Source: an uncultured Sphingomonadaceae bacterium (GTDB lineage Bacteria; Pseudomonadota; Alphaproteobacteria; Sphingomonadales; Sphingomonadaceae). From it: a stretch of DNA of 64,000 nucleotides. Shown here in pieces: positions 8,983 through 15,897 of this stretch. The notes beneath the pieces were generated by a model. That model did no database searches. It saw only the letters and a list, made by a program, of their open reading frames with translations, and had not been told where the DNA came from. The position numbers and the translations under genes are program-made. The first letter of the stretch is position 1; each line of letters opens with the position of its first letter. The stretch covers positions 1,302,001 to 1,366,000 of the forward strand of contig CANMVC010000001.1 in assembly GCA_947501325.1 (NCBI GenBank), given 5' to 3'.

Positions 8983-9013
8983 AACTTCCGCTATGGGCGC
9001 AAAAGCAGACGTT
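8983..9013. repeat. Degenerate REP-like palindrome, copy A
   Basis: AACTTCCGCTATGGGCGC and then AAAAGCAGACGTT form an imperfect hairpin (CTTCCGCT / AGCAGACG). A related copy lies on the other side of the neighbouring APH-type gene. I see no gene in the roughly 310 bases around it between 8809 and 9121. Confidence 0.35.
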
Positions 9014-9121
9014 AGAGATAGAGAGGTTACCGTCCTGCTGCCGACCAATTGCCGACGGTATGTCCGCGTTCTGCGCTTCCGAACTGCAAATTTACGGCTC
9101 TTGAACAGCGAGGCATGATGC

Positions 9122-10024
9122 CTATCCAAATGCAGTGTCATGATTTGCGATGACGTAGCCAGCTTCCCTGATGCTGTCGAGAGCAACTTTCCTCATAGCT
9201 TGCATCCGCGATGGTTCGAGACCCCACCCGCCCATATTTTGGTTCCCGGCTGCTGCCACATAGGCTTGCCACAACGCCAACCTGAAAGGATCGATGTGGC
9301 GCCGTGTCGAATAGGCGTTCAAGAAGCACTGCGCGCCCCAATCGCCGTGGATGTATCTAAGCTCCAAACATGCGCAGGCGACATCGGATAGCGGATCGCC
9401 TATTGCTGCATCTTCCCAATCGATGACACCCACGAGGTTTCCGCCCGCCCAGACAATATTTGAAGGCCAATAATCTCCGTGAAGCAAAACACCCTTCCCT
9501 GTGAAAGCGGTCGAATTCATTCGCGAGAGGTTCGACCGCAATTCTTCCCATTCCGCATCATCAGGAAGAAAGTCCAGCAACTCCGGGAGAGGATCGAACC
9601 TAAGCGGTAATTTTGGAAGCGAGTCCGTTTTAAGGTCGTGGATCGAGATGAGTTTTTCAGCCGCAGTCGTGATGTGTGCTTCGGCCACTGATGACGGTAT
9701 ATCCGTTGATCCCTCAATATATTCCAGCAAAACATACGGGTGCTGGTTCGCGCCGTCGCCAACACTAAAACCCAAAGGTTTGGGGACGGTAACTCCGAGC
9801 GAATGCAGGCGCTCGAGTAACTGAAATTCAAGAGCGGCCTCGTGTCCAAAATGATTGTCACCGTGCTCCCGCAAGACGAGCGTACGCAGACTGCTGGTTG
9901 GAATCTCAATGTGGATTAGCGTTGCATCTGCGGAAACCCCTCCGGTTAGTGGACTCGCGCCTCTGATCACTGCGCCCGGAACATGCGCTGACACCAGCTC
10001 GCTGAATCTGTCATTTGGGCTCAA
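9122..10024 (-). CDS. Aminoglycoside phosphotransferase (APH)-family kinase
   Basis: 300 residues with an APH/choline-kinase fold. The Brenner motif HGDYWPSN is at 182-189, with the catalytic Asp at 184, and the metal-binding DWEDAAIGDP is at 202-211. The N-lobe contains TLVLREHG in the place of the ATP-binding lysine strand. Family members phosphorylate aminoglycosides, macrolides, homoserine, choline or other small alcohols. Nothing here proves antibiotic resistance, and the sequence looks like the broad environmental group. It stands alone, flanked by non-coding sequence with palindromic repeats, so lateral acquisition is plausible. Confidence 0.8.
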   Translation of the reverse strand: MSPNDRFSELVSAHVPGAVIRGASPLTGGVSADATLIHIEIPTSSLRTLVLREHGDNHFGHEAALEFQLLERLHSLGVTVPKPLGFSVGDGANQHPYVLLEYIEGSTDIPSSVAEAHITTAAEKLISIHDLKTDSLPKLPLRFDPLPELLDFLPDDAEWEELRSNLSRMNSTAFTGKGVLLHGDYWPSNIVWAGGNLVGVIDWEDAAIGDPLSDVACACLELRYIHGDWGAQCFLNAYSTRRHIDPFRLALWQAYVAAAGNQNMGGWGLEPSRMQAMRKVALDSIREAGYVIANHDTAFG

Positions 10025-10609
10025 AGAGTGTCCTCCGGACTGGATTGAAGAATCCTTTGCTGCTTCAACTTATACAACCGGAACGGCAGGTTTGGTAGAG
10101 CAGGCTTTGATAGCAGACGGACCGCTCCCCACCCCATTTCTGGTCGCTCAAGAAGATGTTCGCTAATGTCCGTTTTTGGGGCGCAAAGCAGTCATTCTCG
10201 AATAGTTCCAATTGCCGTCAGTAAGATATCAATCTGATTGACTTGATCGGTTATCTCTTCAAGAACAGACAATACTTCATCTCACCCAAGTTCACGGTTT
10301 TGACCACGCACTGCCAGTTGATGCGCATCTTCCAATCGCGCTGTGTTCAGCGCGAACAGCCCAGATCGCAACTTGTGGCGGTCGATTTCATTCAAATTTA
10401 TCACTCGCTAAACAACGCTCATCTAAAAAAGGAAGTCCACCCGCATCTTTTTGAATTTCTTACTTTATCGACTGGACTTTGATGTTTGTTCGAGCATTGC
10501 TGTTGGTGTCGCAACTATCGGATGCGACAAGCCGCCCGCTCCTAAAAGCGATCTGCGGCTCGGGTCAGTGGAAGCGCTGGCCCCTCCAGCGCCAAGCTGG
10601 AGACCCTCG
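10025..10609. other. Stretch without a convincing gene
   Basis: It lies between the divergent APH-type kinase and the recombinase cassette. It holds the REP-like copy B and then AT-rich sequence that could carry the cassette promoter. Short open frames here have no ribosome sites and no recognisable domains. Confidence 0.4.
10165..10196. repeat. Degenerate REP-like palindrome, copy B
   Basis: AATGTCCGTTTTTGGGGCGC and then AAAGCAGTCATT form an imperfect hairpin with arms of about 10 bases (AATGTCCGTTT / AAAGCAGTCATT). It aligns with copy A across the APH-type gene (AA..TCCG....GGGCGCAAA.GCAG.C.TT). Confidence 0.4.
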
Positions 10610-10852
10610 ATGCCATCAACAAGATCACAAACCAAATCAGCAAAAGTCATCGCGCTGCTATCGCGAGCAAAAGGCGCTACTCTCGATGAGATATGCAAAG
10701 CCACCAATTGGAAATCACATAGCGTCCGCGCCTTCCTGACAGGTCTACGTAAGAAGGGCTTCGTGCTTACGCGCGAACAGCGAGGCGATGATGGGACAGC
10801 TTATCGGATCACACAAAACCCGGGCAAAAACGAGCTCAAAGGTGCGGCATGA
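10610..10852 (+). CDS. DUF3489 small winged-helix-like protein
   Basis: About 80 residues starting MPSTRSQTKSAKVIALL, with GGAG seven bases before the ATG. The domain reads KVIALLSRAKGATLDEICK, NWKSHSVRAFLTGLRKKG, then YRI, a helix-turn-helix pattern of DUF3489. Such proteins commonly stand first in a three-gene cassette with DUF2924 and a serine recombinase, as here, and may help regulate or direct the recombinase. The stop overlaps the next start (ATGA). A longer form from a TTG at 10451 is possible but lacks support. Confidence 0.75.
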   Translation: MPSTRSQTKSAKVIALLSRAKGATLDEICKATNWKSHSVRAFLTGLRKKGFVLTREQRGDDGTAYRITQNPGKNELKGAA

Positions 10853-11307
10853 CTTCGCTCGACACTTGGTTGGCGGAACTCTTGGTCATGCCCCCTGCCC
10901 AGTTGCGCTCTGCCTGGCGCGATACATTCAAGACACCCGCGCCCGATATCGGACCCGACCTGCTTCGACGCGCGGTCGCAAACCGGATCCAGGAACGCAT
11001 GCATGGCGGCCTGACAGGTGCCACCAAAAGAGAAATCGAGCGGCTTCGCAAACGCGTCGAACGAACCGGCAAAGCTGGTCACATGCATGCAATCTCTCTG
11101 AAAACCGGCACAAGGCTCGTCAGATCATGGAAAGGCAAAAGCTATCATGTGTTGGTTTGTGACACTGGCTTTGAATTTGAGGGTCGGCATTTTGCAAGTC
11201 TCAGCCATATCGCCCGCGAGATAACCGGTGCTCATTGGTCCGGTCCTCGGTTCTTCGGATTGAAGAAACGAAGCGGCTACAAGCCACAGGCTACTGCCAA
11301 TGGCTGA
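10849..11307 (+). CDS. DUF2924 domain protein of recombinase cassette
   Basis: 152 residues. The family pattern is visible as an N-terminal helical part (LAELLVMPPAQLRSAWRD), then RLVRSWKGKSYHVLVCDTGFEFEGRHFASLSHIAREITG and WSGPRFFGLK at the end. DUF2924 proteins are found almost always with site-specific recombinases of prophage or mobile origin and may act as DNA-binding accessory factors; no activity is proven. It overlaps the previous gene by four bases and the recombinase by eight, so all three are one translationally coupled operon. Confidence 0.85.
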   Translation: MTSLDTWLAELLVMPPAQLRSAWRDTFKTPAPDIGPDLLRRAVANRIQERMHGGLTGATKREIERLRKRVERTGKAGHMHAISLKTGTRLVRSWKGKSYHVLVCDTGFEFEGRHFASLSHIAREITGAHWSGPRFFGLKKRSGYKPQATANG

Positions 11308-12919
11308 GCGCATCAAACGCAAGCGGTGCGCAATCTATACACGCAAATCGACAGAAGAGGGTTTGGAAAAGGACTTTAACAGTCTGGATGCACAGCGCGA
11401 AGCGTGTGCCGCCTATATCCTCAGCCAGGCCAGCGAGGGCTGGGAAGCAGTTTCTGAGCTATATGATGATGGGGGCTGGTCTGGTGGGAATATGGAACGC
11501 CCGGCTCTTAAACAACTGCTGAACGATGTTACAGCCGGTAAGGTTGATATCATTGTTGTCTACAAGGTTGATCGCTTGACCCGAGCGCTGGCTGACTTTG
11601 CGAAGATCGTTGAGATATTGGACGAGAACGAAGCGAGCTTCGTCAGTGTTACGCAAGCGTTCAACACAACAACTAGCATGGGCAGGCTGACACTCAACGT
11701 CCTGCTTTCCTTCGCCCAGTTTGAGCGAGAGGTCACCGGAGAGCGTATCCGGGACAAAGTTGCGGCATCCAAGAAGAAAGGCATGTGGATGGGTGGGCCA
11801 GTGCCACTGGGGTATAGAGTGGAAGATAGGAAACTGCTGTTCGAACCATCTGAGGTGAAATCGGTCCGCTACATTTTTAACCGCTATATAGAACTCAAAT
11901 CTGTTCCCAAAATGGTGGATGATCTGGCGGCGAAAGACTTTCGAACTCGTAAACGGGTAATGTCCAATGGCCGCGTGCTCGGCGGGATTCATATTGGAAC
12001 CGGCGCTTTGACGCTGATGCTTCAGAACCCGATCTACGTTGGCAAAATCCGGCATCGCGGGGAGTTATATGACGGCAAACATGATTCCATAATTTCACAA
12101 GAGCTGTTTGACCGAGTGCAATCCATCTTTTCAGACAATCGCCGAGACAAAAGCCTGGGCAAGAAAAGTCGCAATCCCAGTCTCTTGACGGGAATGATCA
12201 CCGACCCGGATGGCAGGCCCATGTCTCCGACCCAGTCGAAGAAACAATCGCGAACTTATCGGTACTATTCCACGCGCTTCAAACCGTTGGAGGACAAGGT
12301 CGCTGCCTGGCATCTTCCTGCGGGAGATCTGGAACAGACTGTTATCAAAGCCGTTGCCAACCACCTGTCATGCGAGCTGATCTGGGAATCAGAAGACGGA
12401 ACCTTGAATAACGACAGGATCGATCAGTACTGGAAAACTGCCAAAAATCTCCCTTGCTTGAGTATTGTCGAGCAACGAAAGTTCCTTCTCAAGTGCCAAA
12501 CCAAAGTTCAAGTTGAGGCCAAGGCCGTGAAAATCAGCCTGAACCTCAAAGAGCATCCCGATCCCATCAATATCTCCGTTGATGCAAAACTGGTTAGCAA
12601 AGGGTCCGAATTGCGGCTGGCAGTCGCGCCGGACAACGGCTCGGCAAAGCATGAGCCCGATCCAGTGCTGTTACGGCTTATCGCCAATGCGTTTGCGGCT
12701 CGAGACTATCTAATCGATGGCAAATCTTCGCCGATCATATCCGGCTATTCGCAGCGGCATCTCAGGAAGCTTGCCAGGCTGAGTTTCCTCGCACCCGATA
12801 TTATCAAAGCCATTATTCAAGGGTCGCATCCGGCCCATCTGACTGGAAGGCGCTTTCTGCGAGCTGGCACAATTCCCCTGGATTGGGAAAGCCAACGAAC
12901 CATGTTCGGGTTCGAATAA
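11300..12919 (+). CDS. Large serine recombinase
   Basis: 539 residues. The N-terminal resolvase domain has YTRKSTEEG with the nucleophile Ser17, then SLDAQREAC and the YKVDRLTRALADF stretch. A recombinase domain follows (VPLGYRVEDRKLLFEP, then LTLMLQNPIYVGKIRHRG), and the C-terminal part is rich in basic helices. Such enzymes integrate or excise mobile elements through a Ser-DNA intermediate. No phage structural or cargo genes flank it, so this is either a stand-alone cassette or the remains of an element. It is followed by an imperfect inverted repeat and tRNA-Thr. Confidence 0.9.
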   Translation: MAERIKRKRCAIYTRKSTEEGLEKDFNSLDAQREACAAYILSQASEGWEAVSELYDDGGWSGGNMERPALKQLLNDVTAGKVDIIVVYKVDRLTRALADFAKIVEILDENEASFVSVTQAFNTTTSMGRLTLNVLLSFAQFEREVTGERIRDKVAASKKKGMWMGGPVPLGYRVEDRKLLFEPSEVKSVRYIFNRYIELKSVPKMVDDLAAKDFRTRKRVMSNGRVLGGIHIGTGALTLMLQNPIYVGKIRHRGELYDGKHDSIISQELFDRVQSIFSDNRRDKSLGKKSRNPSLLTGMITDPDGRPMSPTQSKKQSRTYRYYSTRFKPLEDKVAAWHLPAGDLEQTVIKAVANHLSCELIWESEDGTLNNDRIDQYWKTAKNLPCLSIVEQRKFLLKCQTKVQVEAKAVKISLNLKEHPDPINISVDAKLVSKGSELRLAVAPDNGSAKHEPDPVLLRLIANAFAARDYLIDGKSSPIISGYSQRHLRKLARLSFLAPDIIKAIIQGSHPAHLTGRRFLRAGTIPLDWESQRTMFGFE

Positions 12920-12992
12920 AACCAGAATCAATCACATTTTGACAGTGCATCTGGGATCCGCGTTTCGGGGCATCGAGATAATCCGGCTAATT

Positions 12993-13110
12993 GTAGACAT
13001 ATGGCCAGCGACAAATGGTCTCTGGGACGAAGTCCACCCAACCGGAACGAGCTAAGTTACCGAAATTTAGCGATTAAATGGACGATCCATTTCTGTCGCT
13101 GGAGATGTCT
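12993..13110. repeat. Imperfect inverted repeat pair between recombinase and tRNA-Thr
   Basis: The left arm around AGACATATGGCCAGCGACA (from 12995) pairs with the right arm whose reverse complement reads AGACATCTCCAGCGACAG and continues GAAATGGATC. The arms are about 26 bases with a few mismatches and small gaps, separated by about 63 bases. It may be a REP-like element, a recombinase-related site or the end of an old insertion. Confidence 0.4.
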
Positions 13111-13127
13111 GAAATCGGGGAAAGAAA

Positions 13128-13202
13128 TGGTGCTGCTAGGGAGAATTGAACTCCCGACCTCGTCATTACCAATGACGCGCTCTACCACTGAGCTACAGCA
13201 GC
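13128..13202 (-). tRNA. tRNA-Thr (anticodon GGT), CCA encoded
   Basis: On the minus strand the acceptor GCTGCTG pairs with TAGCAGC. The D arm is GCTC-AGTGGTA-GAGC, and the anticodon stem CGTCA/TGACG encloses loop TTGGTAA with anticodon GGT. The T arm is GGGAG-TTCAATT-CTCCC, and the 3' end is ACCA. It decodes threonine ACC and ACU codons. Confidence 0.96.
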
Positions 13203-13307
13203 ACTAGTTTCAATGCAGGAGCCATCTGCTCCAAGCCCCGCGCCTATGGCGAAATGGTTAAGGACTTGTCAAGCGGAGTTGCATTTTTGATTGCGGGCTG
13301 TCAAATA

Positions 13308-13451
13308 ATGTCCATGCCCAAGCCACAACCAAAGTCTGAAAAACAGCGTAAGGAAGCCGCCAAGGCCGAACGGCTTACCGAGCAATTGCGCGCGAATTTG
13401 CGGCGGCGCAAGGCGCAAGCCAAGGATTTAGAGGATGGAGACCGGAAATAG
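13308..13451 (+). CDS. Small basic coiled-coil-like protein
   Basis: 47 residues beginning MSMPKPQPKSEKQRKEA, almost wholly charged helix with heptad-like spacing (AERLTEQLRANLRRRKAQAK). Short proteins of this make-up are conserved in sphingomonads, but I know no function. Two ATGs (13308 and 13314) are equally possible starts, and no clear ribosome site is seen. Its stop lies seven bases before the convergent thioesterase stop. Confidence 0.5.
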   Translation: MSMPKPQPKSEKQRKEAAKAERLTEQLRANLRRRKAQAKDLEDGDRK

Positions 13452-13458
13452 GGCGTAG

Positions 13459-13944
13459 CTAGACGGCAACGACAGCCCGTTCCGGTTCGATAATCTCAAA
13501 TTCCGTGACTGCATCGATAAAGCTCTGGGCCACCGGCGTGACTTGTTCTGTCGCCGGGTCAAACCAGACATAGGTCAGTTTGACGACATTCAGCAGCGTG
13601 TTGTCCCGCACGATATGGGCGATGGCGGAATAGCTTGTCCGGCCGAATCGGGTGATCCGCAGACACACATCAATCAGATCATCTGCCTTGGCGGGAGCCA
13701 GAAAATCAACCTCGGCATGGCGAACCCAATTGTCGCCGCCAAATAGCTCCATAAATTTACCGAGGGAATCTTCGTTACCCTTGGCACCGACGAGCGCGCG
13801 GAAATATTCGGTCACGCCGATATCAGCAAAAGCGAGATAGTTGGCGTTGAACACGATGCCCTGCATGTCAGCTTCGGCATAGCGCACACGGACGGGGGTG
13901 ATCAGGCGAAAACCTTCGCGCGGGTTCTGGGCTTCTTTTATCAT
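13459..13944 (-). CDS. Acyl-CoA thioesterase, hotdog fold
   Basis: About 161 residues from MIKEAQNPREGF. The 4-hydroxybenzoyl-CoA thioesterase/YbgC motif RYAEADMQGIVFNANYLAFAD carries the catalytic Asp, and the rest follows a single hotdog domain. It should hydrolyse acyl-CoA in the cytoplasm; chain preference is unknown. An upstream ATG would add 13 residues but lies inside a perfect palindromic repeat, so I prefer the inner start. Confidence 0.8.
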   Translation of the reverse strand: MIKEAQNPREGFRLITPVRVRYAEADMQGIVFNANYLAFADIGVTEYFRALVGAKGNEDSLGKFMELFGGDNWVRHAEVDFLAPAKADDLIDVCLRITRFGRTSYSAIAHIVRDNTLLNVVKLTYVWFDPATEQVTPVAQSFIDAVTEFEIIEPERAVVAV

Positions 13945-13977
13945 TTGATTTTCTGTCGTCCTGAATCTGTCAGTGTT

Positions 13978-14006
13978 CGTCATCCTGAATAAAGTTCAGG
14001 ATGACG
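13978..14006. repeat. Dispersed palindromic repeat (CGTCATCCTGAA / TTCAGGATGACG)
   Basis: A perfect 12-bp inverted repeat with a 5-base loop, between the aminopeptidase and thioesterase genes. The TTCAGGATGACG sequence is a common short intergenic repeat of sphingomonads. A partial copy of the same motif (CGTCCTGAATCTG) lies about 20 bases to the left. It may also end transcription of the upstream gene. Confidence 0.65.
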
Positions 14007-14020
14007 AGAATATAGGAATG

Positions 14021-15808
14021 CTAAAGAGCCGCCGTCTGCGCCTTTAGCCAATCCAACGCTTCACCGGAAATCTGTGGCCCGACGATAGCGAGCACCTGGG
14101 CGTGATAGTCATCCACCCACTGGCGCTGAGCATCCGACAGGACCGTGACATCAATCAGCCGCCGGTCGAGCGGCGCAAAGGTCAGCGTCTCGAAACCGAG
14201 CATTTCCTGCTCCGCGCCGGGTACGTCGCGTTCTTCGACAAGGATCAGATTTTCGATACGAATGCCAAAGGCATTGTCTTTATAATAGCCTGGCTCGTTG
14301 GAACAGATCATGCCCGCCACAAGCGGTTCGTTAAACCCGCCAAAAGCGGCAATCCGCTGCGGCCCCTCATGGACCGACAAATAGGCGCCGACGCCGTGGC
14401 CTGTACCGTGGGCATAGTCGACACCATCAGCCCAGAGATATTGCCGTGCAAGTATATCGAGCTGCCCGCCTGTGGTTCCCTTGGGAAAGACCGCTTTGGC
14501 AAGCGCGATATGGCCCTGCAAAACCTGCGTGTAGCGCTTGATCATTTCCGCCGTGGGCTCGCCCACCGCCATGGTGCGCGTCACATCGGTCGTGCCATCA
14601 CGATATTGGCCGCCGCTATCGACCAGATAAAGCGTGCCGGTTTCGATTTTACGATTGGTTTCCTCGTTCACGCTATAATGGCACAATGCGCCATTCGGAC
14701 CGGCACCAGAGATGGTGCGGAAAGACAGGTCCATCAGCTTGTCCGATTGCCCGCGAAATTCAGCAAGCTTGGCGGCGACTGACAGTTCATCATGGCCGCC
14801 TTTGGGTGCTTCTTTTGAGAACCAGTGCAGAAATTGGCTCAGCGCCGCGCCATCGCGTGCCTGAGCCGCTTTGTGGCCATTGACCTCGGTTTCATTCTTG
14901 ATCGCCTTGGCGAGGATCGTCGGATCACGTTTCTTCACGATCTGCGCGCCCGCGCCTTCAAGCTGCCCGAATATTGCCGCCACGGACCGCTCGGGATCAA
15001 CACCGATCTTCTGGCCTTGATATTCCGTCAAAGCATCTGGAAATTCGCGGTAATCCCGCAGGGCAACCGCATTGCCCAGATGCACACGCACATCATCGGT
15101 CAGCTTTTCTGGTGCGACAAATAATTCTGCATTGCCATCGGCCTTGACGATCGCATAGCCCCGCGGAACGGGGGTATTGGAGATATCCTTGCCGCGAATA
15201 TTAAACGCCCATGCCACCGAATCGAGCGCAGCAATCACGGTTGCATCGAGCCCCTCTTCCTTCAGCCAAGCAGCAATGTCAGCGCGCTTGTCACTTGCGC
15301 TTTTGCCCGCAAATTCATCCGGCTGCACATCCAGTTTCGCCAATGATGGTTCTGGTTGGTCATCCCAAACTGCGTCAATCGGATTATTCTTGACCGCCAC
15401 CAGTTTCGCATCATTTTTTGCCAGCTTCGCCTCGGCCGACTTGGCCCAATCCTGTGTATGCAGCCACGCATCATAGCCGATGGATGACCCTTCGGGCGCG
15501 TTCTCACCCAACCATTCGGTCATGCTTTTATCCGCCGTGCCGACATATTCATATAATTTGCCATCAACCTGATCGCGCACCTGAATCGTATAGCGCCCGT
15601 CGACGAAAATCGCCGCCTTGTCCTTCAGCACGACCGCCGATCCCGCCGATCCGCCAAAACCGGTGAGCCAGGCGAGGCGCTGGGCATAGTCACCCACATA
15701 TTCGCTCATATGCTCGTCACAAATCGGCACGACGAAACCGTCCAGACCGTCTTTCGCCATTTGCTCGCGCAAGGCAGCAAGCCTTGCTTCATAGGTGGAC
15801 ATCAACAT
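14021..15808 (-). CDS. pepP: Aminopeptidase P family metallopeptidase (M24)
   Basis: 595 residues, the long three-domain form: two creatinase-type N-terminal domains (from YEARLAALREQMAKDGLDG) and a C-terminal pita-bread domain. Metal-ligand motifs are VDSGGQYRDGTTDVTRT (two Asp), HGTGHGVGAYLSVHEGP (His) and SNEPGYYKD with IRIEN (two Glu). It removes N-terminal residues before proline, using Mn or similar ions, in the cytoplasm. AGGAG lies 11 bases before the first ATG, and a second ATG two codons later is also possible. Confidence 0.9.
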   Translation of the reverse strand: MLMSTYEARLAALREQMAKDGLDGFVVPICDEHMSEYVGDYAQRLAWLTGFGGSAGSAVVLKDKAAIFVDGRYTIQVRDQVDGKLYEYVGTADKSMTEWLGENAPEGSSIGYDAWLHTQDWAKSAEAKLAKNDAKLVAVKNNPIDAVWDDQPEPSLAKLDVQPDEFAGKSASDKRADIAAWLKEEGLDATVIAALDSVAWAFNIRGKDISNTPVPRGYAIVKADGNAELFVAPEKLTDDVRVHLGNAVALRDYREFPDALTEYQGQKIGVDPERSVAAIFGQLEGAGAQIVKKRDPTILAKAIKNETEVNGHKAAQARDGAALSQFLHWFSKEAPKGGHDELSVAAKLAEFRGQSDKLMDLSFRTISGAGPNGALCHYSVNEETNRKIETGTLYLVDSGGQYRDGTTDVTRTMAVGEPTAEMIKRYTQVLQGHIALAKAVFPKGTTGGQLDILARQYLWADGVDYAHGTGHGVGAYLSVHEGPQRIAAFGGFNEPLVAGMICSNEPGYYKDNAFGIRIENLILVEERDVPGAEQEMLGFETLTFAPLDRRLIDVTVLSDAQRQWVDDYHAQVLAIVGPQISGEALDWLKAQTAAL

Positions 15809-15897
15809 CGGCTGCGAAACTCCTTGAATTAGCGGTTACACAAACACATAGGTGTTTCAGACGATATCCGCCACCAATTTCAACGATAAGAGGCGTT

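Noticed and set aside
10451-10609. Upstream extension of the DUF3489 protein from a TTG
   Set aside because: The inner ATG has a much better ribosome site and the added residues do not resemble the family.
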